From Cymbomonas tetramitiformis (taxonomy: Eukaryota; Chlorophyta; Pyramimonadophyceae; Pyramimonadales; Pyramimonadaceae), in NCBI GenBank assembly GCA_001247695.2, contig LGRX02035477.1, forward strand, positions 31,067-95,066: a stretch of 64,000 nucleotides of DNA, written 5' to 3'. The position numbers were made by a program, and so were the translations under genes. Shown in pieces: positions 1 through 12,500 of this stretch. Within the stretch, counting starts at the first letter, position 1, and every line of letters starts with the position of its first letter. The notes under the pieces were generated by a model, which saw only the letters and a list, made by a program, of their open reading frames with translations, was not told the DNA's origin and did no database searches.

Positions 1-645
1 CCGTCTGGGGATGCGGGCGCCCTGCCTGCTCGAGCTGTTCGCATAGGAGCCATGTTCGCCCGTTTGGAGATTGTCAGCGCTCTTGTTCGCCTGTGGCTCG
101 GTGTGCGATCCCTGCTGCCACCGCCCCCCGGTAAGGCTTCAGCCAGTACATCGGATCGACCAAGCTTATTCTACGGCCAACTTGCCGGTAGGAATGTTTC
201 CAACTTCACGGTTGACTGCCGAAACCTGAGCGGTACGTTGAATGTCCGAGAGCTGCACTGAACAGCGATAGTTATAGGCGGCACAACGCACCGCGGGCTG
301 TGAGTCGGTCTGGCTCGGTGATATGTCGACATTTTGAGTCGAGAAGCGCATTCGCATATTTTGGTTGAAGATTTCGGACTGCAGCAGGAGCACAAGAACA
401 AATCAGCGGTTGGGTTAGAATCCCAACGAAAACTCAGAAAGCTTCCAATACTTTAGCAGCTGAGCCTGGCCACGTGTGCTTGCAGCCTTGCTTTGAAGCC
501 AGGCTATGGTTCAAGCGTTGAAGGCGCACTGAGTACGAAGCGTTGATGGCAGGATACCGCAACGCTCTTCAGTGCCTGCGAGTGCTTTGATGCGTCGACC
601 CTCCCAACCACTGCCCCGGGTGCAAGGCTGCGCATGGCAAAACAC

Positions 646-1086
646 CTTCAAGCGCTTGACTTCATTTGAGAGGTTCTCCTTGTCCCTGGAGGTGGCCTTG
701 TTTTCGCGTCGAACTTGCAGCATCTCCTCCTCCACTTTTTTGCGCCTTCGGCGCTCGTCTGATATCACACTCCCGGCCGCCTGCGCACAGGAGCCCCCGT
801 CTTCGTTCACCTAAGGGAAAGCCTGGAAGCCCCTGGGGGCCCTAAAGTGCCACACAACCTGTGACGTCGCCCCCAAAGTGCCGAACTCCCGACGTCGGCC
901 CCAAAGCCGCGGTTGAGTATACCTGAATGGCGGTGAGCATAGTCTCCATGGCTTGCGCCCATACATCCGCCAGTTTGCTCGAAGTTGCGTCGTCTTCGCC
1001 AGGGGTGAGCTCCCGCAGCAGCTGGCTGAAGGAGAGAGAGTACCCGTTGAGGTTTGCGAGCGCCTCCCGGATGACTTCGGTTCGCC
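646..1086 (-). CDS. Two exons of an unidentified coiled-coil protein (partial gene)
   Basis: Two minus-strand open exons join in phase 0: 1086..923 (preceded by a GTGCAG acceptor, ending CAG then GTATAC) and 810..646 (preceded by CCCTTAG, ending AAG then GTGTTTTG). The first gives a helical segment containing LSFSQLLRELTPGEDD. The second is very rich in Lys, Arg and Glu (RRRRKKVEEEMLQVRREN) and reads as coiled coil. No family is recognised. The rest of the gene would lie at both sides; a continuation into positions 1-500 is possible but I cannot fix its exons. The consistent phase and the clean splice signals are the support; expression is unproven. Confidence 0.45.
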
Positions 1087-3103
1087 CTGCACCTCGAAAA
1101 CCTCAAAATGACTAAGGCCCCCCAGGCACACGCAAGGAAGAAACACGCTGAGTTCGGGGCTCAAAGACAGCAGAGAGTCAACCGCTCCGGGGGTTCACTC
1201 AGAGTTTTCCAGCTCGAGGCTTGAAGTTCCGCTTAGAGACTAACACCAACGGTATGAGGGTGGAAACTCTGCACGAGCAGCTGCAGATGCTTTTCCTTAG
1301 AGGAACGGCCAGAAGGAAAGACGCCTCGATAGTAGCTATGCCCGAAGCCCCTTGTAGCGGCAGCATGGGGAGAAAGAAGGGTCGAAAGTAACTATCGACT
1401 TGTACCGAAAATAAATATGTCCGTTGAAGTGAAAGATATACTTCTTTCGAAGCTCACTCCCAAGTTCTAGCAGTCCAAATGCACAAATGCTGGAGCGAAC
1501 AAGGGCTTTGTCCAAACTTACCTTTGTCAGGAACCGGGGTCCCAGTTACGCACGTGCGCACGGAATGGTACGGCTTTGGCTCGGGCAGAGTACTTCTGAC
1601 CGGGGCGGCCCCGGTTGAAGGTGTGAAAGTCCAATTTTGCCGGATGAATGCCACGGTGGACAGATCAGACGTACTTTTTTGCACGTGACTTGACGTGGTG
1701 GCACTTCCGAATTCTTGCGTACATATTCTGTCAACCGCCTGAAGCAACGCAGGGGAAACCCAAAAAGCTGAATAAAGCTTTCCAATGAAGTGTTGGAAGG
1801 TAACAACACTAAATCCGTACTGACTACTAATATTTTCAGGCAAGCTGCTATACCCGCTGGGATAAAAATGGCCGCTTTATTATGCAATAGGAAAGACGCG
1901 AAGCAAGCCGGAGAGCAAAAAAAGTGCGTTGATAACAACAGTGGTGTGGATTTCAGCAAAAAACAGGTGGAAAATCCATTCTCGCGCTTCACCACTGGGG
2001 CTCAATGAAAAACCTGCGATGGTCAACTGGACGTGCTCTGCAGGGCACGCATCTGATTATAGAAATGAGCACGTGTGTGATGGTGTTCAGTGCTATGAAA
2101 GCGTTTATGGGAACCCGCACAGTGGAAATATATGATTTAAGTATCACATAAAGTGCAAAAACCTTTTTTAGATGAGCTTACAATATCGCGTTCCAGCTTC
2201 GAAAGGAGGTTTATACCTCGGAGACGGGTCTGGGGAGCTTGGGCAACGTAGTTATCGATTTTGCAGGAAGAAGCCTTTTCTGCCTCAGCCTGCTGTCGCC
2301 AGCCTGCATTTAACAATATTTCGACGGTTATAGTAAGTGGCTGTTTGGATTAACACGTGGAAGGTACACACCAAGTTCTGATAGCCATTTATTTGCAAAC
2401 GTGAGGGATTCCAAAAAATGGAAATGTCTAACAGAAACGTCGGATGCGCTATGCATGTATATGCCTTGGAGCGTAGTGCACATTCAAGCTCGGATATCAA
2501 AATTTCTTGGATACTTTCTTGCACCCAACAGAACGTACTTTTTGATTCGGCATCTCTCGAGCACGAACGCACTGCTGGAGGGTAGCGGCAAATGCGTTAA
2601 TCCATAAAGAATCGGGAGCTTAACGAGAGAAATTCGACAGGTCAAGTAATCACTTCAATGAATCAATGGAATATATTGAAACCTATCCGATTCTTGCCAC
2701 ATGAATTTTGTGAGGGTGCCATATTTGTATGAGGACCATTATGAAACCTAATTTAAACCCCCCGATTTTGTGTTACCAACATAAGTTGAGGTCAAGTTGT
2801 TAGTAGCTCAAGTTCTCGACTCTGCACTCGACTGGACCGCTGCGCTGCGCTGCGCTGCGCTGCTGAACTGCTATTGACAATAGAGACAATCGAATGACTC
2901 GTATGACATACACATACCGCGATTGAATCCTATATTTAACAAAATCGGGGGATGTACCAATCAGTGTAGAATGTTATTGATAAGGCCGGATTTACCAGAA
3001 TTTCCCGGCCGATCGGAAGGAATTTCCGGCTGGTCTGACGTGAGGTCCCAGTGTTAAGCCTCGTTGATACTGTAACATACTCCTCATACGAGGTGTCACT
3101 GAA
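1087..3103. other. No recognisable gene
   Basis: Only short overlapping frames without a recognisable domain are visible. The stretch 2600-3100 is AT-rich. A short (TGCGC)n run lies near 2838-2863. The sequence may hold introns or UTR of the gene at 646-1086, but nothing shows this directly. Confidence 0.4.
2838..2863. repeat. Short (TGCGC)n microsatellite
   Basis: About five head-to-tail copies of TGCGC are seen in otherwise unremarkable sequence. Confidence 0.8.
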
Positions 3104-3148
3104 TACGGGTGCTCCACGGAAAATAAGGATCCCCGAAAATAAGAATTT

Positions 3149-3168
3149 TAATAATAATAATAATAATA
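3149..3168 (-). repeat. LINE 3' tail, (ATT)n
   Basis: Read on the minus strand, GTAAATGTT is followed by a run of ATT. The same junction occurs on the plus strand at 18668-18696, directly against a target-site duplication, so the run marks the 3' end of the LINE. Confidence 0.8.
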
Positions 3169-3585
3169 TAACATTTACGCTGAGAATAATGACAATGTCA
3201 TGAGTCCGCTGTAATCCTGCAAGCAGGCAACTGTAGAACAGAGGGAGCTGAAATCATTCTCATAGCGCGCCCCAAAGGGCTCATCTAGGTCGGATCAACC
3301 TAGGAAACCGCGGCATGGCAAAACTACGCAGAGCGCTAAAAAGGTCGTGCCGGCGGAGAAGCAGCAGAGGAGGTGGAAGTGGAGCGAGGCTGCATCTGTG
3401 GTGGAAAAAGAGGGCGGAAGCGAGGCGGAGGAAGGGCGGTGGTGGAGGGTCGGGAAGGCGGGGGCGGAGGAGCGGAGTGTGGGGGTGGAGGGGGCTAAGG
3501 TAGGAGGGGGGGACCCCTCCTAAGGGGGGAAGTGTTAATAAAGTGTTCACCTGAATGAAGAGAAGAGAAAGGGTGGAAATGATAG

Positions 3586-6500
3586 TCATTCAAGGGAGGT
3601 CAGGGGAAGAACATGTTTTGCTCTTTCAACAGCTTCTTCTTCAGTGATACCCGTAATTCGGCTAAGAGTGGTTCTGAAAGGGTCATGGATCTCGACCCTA
3701 GCATGACCATTAAGGAAGGCGTCACGTCTAATGCGGGTGTGGTATCTGCACAGCCTGGAAAGCTTCTTGAGGAGAGGCTTCAGTCTTCTCTGGTGAACCC
3801 CTATGGTGCTAAGAATCTGTCCAAAGTGCTTCGGAAGGTATCCCATCAATGTAAGTTCTTTGGGCCACGTTACAGTCCCTGCAAATGGTTTGTTGTCCTT
3901 GTTCGTGTAGGACGTGTCACAGTGTCCTCCGTAGTATTCTGTTGGGTGGGCACTCTGGCGGCTCTCCTGCGAGAGGGGCCACGGGCAGAGGCTGTCGGGG
4001 ATGACAAGTTTCCTTTCACCCAGGACTTCCTGCCAGATCTCGGGGTCAACTCCGGTGCAGTTCAGTCTTCTGTCAGTGATCTTCTTCTCAGGAAGGACAT
4101 TGATGTACCACCTTGCAATCTTTTTCTGCGTCCCACTCCAGTCATGAGCAGGAAAGTCTTGGCTCGGAGGGCTATCAATGGCAATAATGCAGACATCTGA
4201 GAAATCATCTTTGTAACATCCTCCACCCGGGAGAACATATGGGTCATCCCCCGTCCAGTAGCCGTGTGGAATGAAAGGAATGGTGTTGTGAGGAAATCTA
4301 AATACCATCTTAAATCCTTTAGCAATCCACTTTTCTTGATTTTTTGGAGAGAGTGGGAGGATCCAGATGCCTCGAAATCCTGGCACAGTGTTTGCTGCAC
4401 GATGGCCGAGTTCTAAGGTAGCCATAACCGCCGAGTTTGAGAATCTTTCCTTCCCGTCAAACGGGGGGTTCCCATAAACATTCCTACCCATATTGGTGAT
4501 AGGGTCGACATAGGCATCATATGCAAGTCCATCGAAGCCAATTCTGCCATTTGCACAAAAGGGCCGAAGGGCTGCTCTCATCTGGTCTGAGGGGATACAT
4601 CTTCTCGAATGAATCCTAGGGTGTGAGTTAAGTGGGTTACAAAACAGTTCACATCCATTCTCGTTTAGCCCACGGTCGTCAATGATGATGTCAAGAAGGC
4701 TTCTTCGAATGGCGTAGCAGTTTTTGGGGTCACCCGACTCATCTCTACACGCTTTAAGTGCTGTATGAATGTCATGTGCACGCGTGGCATATCGTGAGAG
4801 TGGTGACGGAAACTCTTTCTTTGAGAGATAGTGCCACGACAGGAGTTTCCAAAACTCTTGTTTCCTAGCATATTGGAGTTCAGGGTACACATTATTGCCG
4901 CTCTGAGTGTTAACATCCGGAAGTGCTGTCACAGCAATGGTCCCCTTCTTGGAAGCAGATGGGCGGTACATTCCCGATTCAGGCAATGCTTGGAGGTAGA
5001 GCTCCCGCTTCATTTCGTCGCGGAGGTCAGCAAGTGGAAAAAGTGTTTCGGAGCAAATGTCTATAAAGGAGGAGCCTTTCCCTGGGTTCAACAGCTTAGG
5101 TTCCCCTGTAAGCTCGGCCGCCACATGCTTTCTGAGTTCATCGTCTTGTTCTCCTCTAAGGTATACAAGCGAGTTACCCGGGCCCGGGCATTCCAGTTGA
5201 ATGTGAGAGAAGTTGCACTTGGTTCCTGTTTGGCAGTACGGGCAGTCAGGTGAGGCGGTAACACCCAGCTTATGTGAACGTGCGGGTGAAGCTTGAAGGC
5301 CCAAAAGTTCTCTGCTTCTGGCCGCTGTATAAGATTTAGCTGTGACTTTTGAGATATCCTTGGTGGGAGTAACGTTGTGGTCCTCTAGCATTCTGATATA
5401 CTTCCCTTGAGACGACATGGCTTTCCATGTATGAAGGTGAGTAAGGCGTTGGATTCTCCTGATGTGGTTCCGAATATCTCCTGCAACTGGCACTTCCATG
5501 TAAAAGAGAGAATAGGGGAGTTCTTCGTATGGGTCAAATCGGGGAGCGTTTGCCCCTTTTCTGAAAGAGGCCCTCTTTGCTGCTCTATCTACTCTATCGT
5601 GAAGTCTATCATTATTATGCCCCCTTATCCATTTAAGGATGATTCTGCTGTGGTCTTCTCCACTGTAGAAGCCAAGCTCCTCAAGTATTAATCTGACTGC
5701 CTGCAGTTCACGTCGGTTTGGTTCCCGGAGCATCTCACGAGCACTGACAGTTTTCCTATCCTTATTTACCGCCGTGATCGTTGCCATTGAGTCAATAGCA
5801 TGTATCATTGGAGTCACAGACTTTAGTATGTGGTCCTTTTGGTCCTCTAAGAGAAGTCGGAGCCCGATGATTTCAGCAGATGTAGAACTTGGTGTTTGAA
5901 TATCCGCTTTAATCAATCGATCATCAGCAGTAAAGACACTGCTGGCAGGGATGTTAGCCTTTCTAACAGAAAAGGTGCCTCCCATTTCTTTAAGCAAATA
6001 GGCCGCACCACTGCAAGCCGTTTTCTTCCCCGCAAATAGTGAACCGTCACTTGCCATGTCGTAGTGGTCCTGAGATATGCTATTTCCATCGCTAGGATTT
6101 TCATCCTCGTCCGAGTTACTGGGGCAGCTGTAAGCGCTCTCTTCGTCCGCAGTTCGGTTCCTGAGCTGGACAGATAGAATCTCTTTTTGGCGGTCCGCAA
6201 TGTAGTCGTAATGGGCTTCCAGATTTTGAACATCTGATCTCACATTTATAGGGGGAGTGTCATTGTTGTCACATTCAATGGTCTCTCCAGCGGGAAGAAG
6301 AATGCAGCCATCCGATGTCATTTGGTATTCGCGGTCATACTGGCATTGAAGCACTTGACCATTCATAACAAAATTATCACTATCTAAGTGGCCTGGAGTA
6401 TACTTTAAATAACGCATGGTGTTTGTTTCCGCGTCAAGTTTTTGAATGCGTATCAGTGTGATGGAAGATTTGTCACCATTGCCTTTCCAGTGAAACTCAC

Positions 6501-9500
6501 TTACATCAGGAATGTCATGAGCATCCCTGTAGCATTGTTTAACATATCTAGCTTTTGGGTCATGGTTTCCCAGGTTTATTATCATCTCGGACTCCAGACT
6601 CTCCAACCATGCTGGTGGCTTATTCCCGTTAACACCTAATGAGTGCTTCATATCAGCCCATCTCCTCAGCATCCCACCACAGGGGGTGAGAAAGAAACCA
6701 GTGTGCTTGATATTGTATTTTTGAATGGCGCTGCTAACATTGCTTAAATCATACAGTGATTTAGGAATTGAGGACACAAGGTTGTTATACCCTGTTTCAC
6801 ATTCAGGAAAGAGCTTAGAGTCAATTGCATAGCCCATAGAGGCCATAATGGTGCTGGTCCTTTTCATCCAGTTAAATTGCTTTCCTTGAAGGTTCCTGTA
6901 GGTTGTGTAGTGAGAGAGGGGGAAACCATTAATTGTGTTTTTGGGGTCTTTCCTTTCCCTTTCCATATTGTGCAACATAATTTTTAGCCACGCGTCACTG
7001 TATTTTTTATAGAGGGAAATAAGCATAGGATCATTTATACGGTCGGTGTGGTCAGTTTGCCAGTAGACGTGCTCCTTAGCAGAGCAGAGAGTGGACATGG
7101 TTTCAGTGATGCACGTGGCAGCAGCCACATCCTGTATACTGTCAATCCCATAGCCTCCATAACAAACTGGTGTCCACACAATCTGATGATTTGTGTCCGT
7201 GGGGCATCCCATGTAGTTGAGGATAAATTTTGCTATTTTACAATCAAGGGTACGAGCAATGTTTTCTGAGGAAGTGGCTATGATTGAGGTGACTTTTAGC
7301 GGGAAAGCCATCCTCGGGACAATTACTGCATTCACGATATACCTGAGTTGGTGTAAGGTCAGATTTTGAAGTTGAATTGCCGCAAGGGAAGACTGCAACT
7401 TTTCCGTGAGGAGCTCGGTCTGATGGTTCCATTTTCCATTTAATGAGTACCAAACCCCCAAGTACCTATTCGCTTCAGTTACATCACTGTATTCTAGGTA
7501 TTCTGGAGTCTCGGGCGGGGACCATCCCGCGTGGATTTCTGGGCCAGCAGCATTTTGGTCCACCAGGAGACGGCCTCCCGACATCAGCAATTTGTCAGAG
7601 TCACTATATCTCCTAGTGGTTGCTTTTGTGGTTCGGGTACATTTCCTGAATGAGTATTTGGATTTTTTCACATTGACCGGGATTCCAATGTATGTCATGA
7701 ATTCATTGACAACCACCAACATATCTTGAACTTCCTCCTTTGTTTTGCCTATAAGCATGATGTCGTCACAGAAAAAACGGGCGAAGACATTCGGAGGTGA
7801 ATTCATGTTAATCAGATTTGGTGCCGGGAGATGTGGAGCATCAGTACTAGTGACTTCTTTTCTAGTATGCATGGTGTAGCCATAGGTTGCACCACTCGGG
7901 TTGGCTCCGTTTGCCCTTTTTGCCAGCCATATCGCTAAGATGTCCATGATGGCCACAAACCTGAGGGGACTTAGAACTTCCCCTTGCGGCACTCCACACT
8001 CAAGTGACCATTCGTCTGTTAAGCCTTCCTCGGTGAGGACCGTACGGGTGGCTTCATTAGTGATGTTTGAGATAATCTCAGTGATTTCTTTGGGGAAGCC
8101 TAGTTTATCAAGTGCGAGGTTGCTCATCCAAAACTCAGCTCTGTCAAAGGCTTGCTTAAGGTCTAGATATACCACATGAAGTTCTTTATCGTATCTGTTG
8201 GCATCTGAGATGACTTCATTCAAAATTTGAAGTGAATCATCAATGTTTTTGTTTGGGAGGAAAGCATCTTGAATGGGGAAAAATATGGGGTGGACATTTA
8301 AGGCTGCCTTTATTCTGTTTGCAATGATTGTATTAAAGAGTTTCAAACCAGTTTCAAGCATGGTCAGCGGTCTGGCATTGTCAGGTGTACACGGTTCAAG
8401 CGGGTTTTTGGGGATCGGAAGAATGATGCCCGACTTTGCACGTTTGGGAAACTTTCCAGTTCTAAGGATGTGGTTGAAGAGTGAGACAGTTTGAGCTTGG
8501 AAGTTTTCCGGGCCTTGTATCCACTGTGAGTATCTCATTCCTGTGGGGCCAGGAGCCGTCGAAATGCCGCATGTAGAATATGCTTGATTTAGTTCCTTTC
8601 GGGTGATAAGACATGTTAATTTAGCAGCTATTGGGCTAGGAAGTTTCGGGCTTATTTTTAGGATTTCAAGAAGCCACGGGGGGAGGGTATCCGGTTTATG
8701 TGGAGTGGTGGAGTAAAGTTTCTTGTCCTTGTATTCTTTTAAGGTGAGGTCAAGTCTCTCCTGCTTGCTTTCAGGAATGTTACCCTCACTGTCAGGTGTG
8801 GCCGCTGCACCTTGTTCATTTGGTTTTATCTTGCCCATGACCGTGTCTAGGAATCTTGAGAGATTTGTGGAAAAAAGATGTTGGAGGGCCTCCTTCTCAT
8901 GGAGTTTCCTTTGTTCCAAATCAGCTTCTCTGCTCTCCTGGAAGGCTTTCCTAAAGAAACCAAGGTTTTCGGACAAGCGGCTGAGCCATGCGGTGGCACT
9001 TTCATTATGTTTAGCTCTTATCTTTGTGAAAGGAATTTTTAGGATCAGGTTCCTTGCCTCTGTGGGAATACGATTGTCGTGTATGCGGGTTTCCATGCAT
9101 TTAATGGTTCGTCTGATGATGTTCATCCATTTGTAGGTGTAATTTGATACCGCTGAGGGTTTGCATATTCCCGCTTTCGGGTTTTGGCCTCTTGTACCAA
9201 AGGAATGAGTTGCCGCTTTGTTTGCCAAATCATGAAGTGTTTCCCATATGGCATCGGGGTCAAGCTCATCCTCAGTTGTTGACTCGTCTTTTGTTGCTTC
9301 AGTCGGTAGTGCCTCGGATAGCAACAGATCAAGCCGTTCAGTGTATGCCCTCCAGCCCGTAGCATATCGAAAGGGAGCACTTGCAATTGTTTTAGAAGCC
9401 TCACCAGTCATGACTGTGCCGTACGTGTTCCAAAATTTGGCCGAAAGGTGGGGTTGAAGGGTGACACTCCAAGTAGTGAGAGAGTCTTCAGTGGAAGTTT

Positions 9501-12500
9501 TTTGAATCTTTCCAACTTCTAGCGGTCCGAGGGAAAGGTGCCGTTTAAGGTAGGCATTGGCTTCTTTCTTATTTGAGGCATTCAACAAGCCTATCAACCA
9601 GGTGTTCTCCTTCCCGCAGTAGCCTAAATTCTGGGCTTCTTCAGGCATGCCTTTTCCTCTGGACAAGAGGTGGGCCGCATTCCATGGTGAATTAGTGTGC
9701 AACCACCATTCTTTAGATTTATTATGCCATTTAATGCCCTGCTCAATGTCATCCAAGTCTTCGTTTGATTTTACAAGTTTGTTGATTGTGATAGGACTGC
9801 CGTCAAGGTTTGTCCTTTGAATGTCTATGTCAGTGGTGTCCCCTGTGATTGTGGTAATCTCACCTAATGCCTTGAGTTTATCGGGGCAGGCATGGACAAA
9901 CTCTTTCTTTGAGTAACCGTTAGCCTTTAGGAAATTTGCCATTTCTTTTCTGGACCATTTGTGTTGTGTGGTTGGTGAAAGGGCGGGCATTGGCATGCGA
10001 ATGGGGTACCCTGTGTAGTTCTCATGTGTGGTGTCCTTCGCACCTTGGAATCTGGGAATTGCAACCCTGTTTTCTCCCAGCTTTTGTTGTTGTCGCTCCC
10101 TGGTGGGAAGTTTTATTTCGGCCCATACAATGCCATGATCTGAAATGATATATGGATTTTCTTCAGTCCAGCCCGTTTTGACTGCCATGTCAGCCATTGT
10201 TGTGTTTGCAAGAATATGGGTGAGTTTAGCTTTAGAGCTTTTCTTAATGACGTGGGTGAATACTTCATCGCCTGGGTGGTGCTCCATGATCAGCTCTTTA
10301 AGCGAACATTTGTCATTACTGAGGTGTGCTAGGAGGTGCTTGTTCTTTTCCAGGTGGTCACGGTAGGGCATGATGGTGCCTCCTGTAATGCGTTGTTGTT
10401 GGGTAATGGTGCAATTCTTGTCTCCGATTTCAATATAAGCTTTATTCGGGTTGTTTCCAGCTTTGGCCGCCCAATCCGTGAGAGTGTCATAGAAGGTGAT
10501 TTGTTCATCTTGGAGAGTAGCATTGTTCATGTAACCACTGGCTACGAAGAGCTCAAATCCTTTCTTACCCACAAATTTTATCATTACGGCTCTCTTTGCG
10601 GTACCATCAGTTCTCGTGACAGATGGAGCCAGAGGCAGGGTTTTCGGGTTCCACAGAATCATTGATCCGATCGAGGCATTTTCATCAACAAATGACGTGC
10701 GAAACTGAATGCCTTTTTGAGTTATGAGTGTTTTAACTAATGCTAAATTTTCACTGTTTATTTTTGTTTCTGAAACACATACAATGTCCGCTCTGCCATC
10801 TATCATTAGATTACAAATGGTTTCAAGTTTTATGAGACTGCATTTTACTTCCTGTGCGTGTCTTAAACCCCTGAGATTCATTCCCATTATCTTGATGTTA
10901 TTGGATAATTGGGCTTGCTGCAGGCTTTCCAGTCGCCCTATTTCAGTTTGTTGCAATTTCCCTCTGTTGTTTCTGACTTGATGTAAGCATCTCCCCATTT
11001 TGTCATATTCATTCACAAAGTCGAAGGTAGTGTTGACACATTTGGTTTTGTAAACCTTCCTCTTGTGTTTGCGGGAAGATTTCCTCCTTTGCCCATATTG
11101 AGGGTTTTTATCAGCACATTTGGTGTTTGGGTCGCCGATCTGTCCAATGGGGGTCCTTAACGCTGTGGCTTTCCGGGGCCGTTTGTCTTGTATACCATTG
11201 GTTCTGTCGGCAACCGTCAACAGGTGCCTAAGCTCGTCTCTGACCAAAGAAATAGCAAAATCATTCTCCCGTTTTGTAGTTCTACAAGTGTTGTCATTTT
11301 TCAGAATCATTTTGATGTTAAGTTTGTTCAAGTCATGTAACAGATCTCTGGCAAATTGGTCTGTGGAGTGATACCTCCAAGTACGAATAATGTTTGTTGC
11401 TTTTTGTGCAATGATGAAATTTAAGATTCCCGAGTTATTTGGGTGTTCACCAAAGCTTAAGTTAATGAAACATTGTTTTATCTCATTGTCAAGTGTGAGG
11501 GGATGCTTGTTTCCCAAATGTTTTGCTTGAATGCCATTGACACAGTATATGATAGTCTTTTGAGGAACAAGGTGAAGAAAGACATACCAGATCCCATCGA
11601 CGTTTGATATATAGGTAGTGTTTGTGTGATCTGATTGTCTGGGTGTGCAATGATAAGAACCATGAGTTTTCTTGATATTAGTGCTGACTTCCTCCAAGTT
11701 TTTTAGTAGTGGCCAGTTCAGTCCGAAGTGAGCGACAATGTTGTTCATATGATGAAGGGTAAGTGCCCCTTTTCGGGTGATTCTTCCAGGTTGGGAGGAA
11801 GGGTTATTTTGGGGGGGTTCCACTATCACCAATTCCTCAGGGCAACGAGGTGCCGCATTGTATCTTACATTCAAATCAGCAATGATGATTGGTTTGACTT
11901 CCGCCCGCATTTCAAGGCGATATTTTTGAATTTCGCTAAGCATGATGTCATGTCCTGTGGGTCCTTTTCTGAAATCTCTGTCTAAGTATTCTTCGAAGGG
12001 GACGGCTTGAACCTCTCTGTTCCATTGTGCCCATCTGAACGCTGTTTTTGCAACCCATACCCCGCAATTGTAACTATCAGTTTGAAATGTTTCCTTAAAG
12101 GTACGGATGGTAGAGACTTTTCCTTTGAGGGACATTCTTAGGTCTTCCAACCAAACCCTAAGTGGTGTTATAATGGAGCTGATTACGGACTTTTCAGCCT
12201 TTTCGCCAAAGGGGTCATAGACATAAGCAAGGATGTCATTTTCTCTTGAAATTTTGATCATCAAGAGTCTCCAATGGATTGAATCACAAATCCCAATCTG
12301 AGTGTGTCGGTGTTTTCTGAGTTTTTTGATAACAATACCGGTGAAATTATCCTCCTTACCGTTAAGTTTATAAATAAGATGCTTTAGTTCAATCGGGGCG
12401 ATGGTGCTAGGGTCACGTGTAGTCATGGCATCACCTACTTGAGTCATGTTGAGCCAGCCTTTGTCAGAGAAAAGGCCTTCTGCGAGGGATACATTTTTAA

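Noticed and set aside
3613..4200. 195-codon plus-strand frame inside the LINE
   Set aside because: It is antisense to the conserved C-terminus of ORF2 and has no domain.
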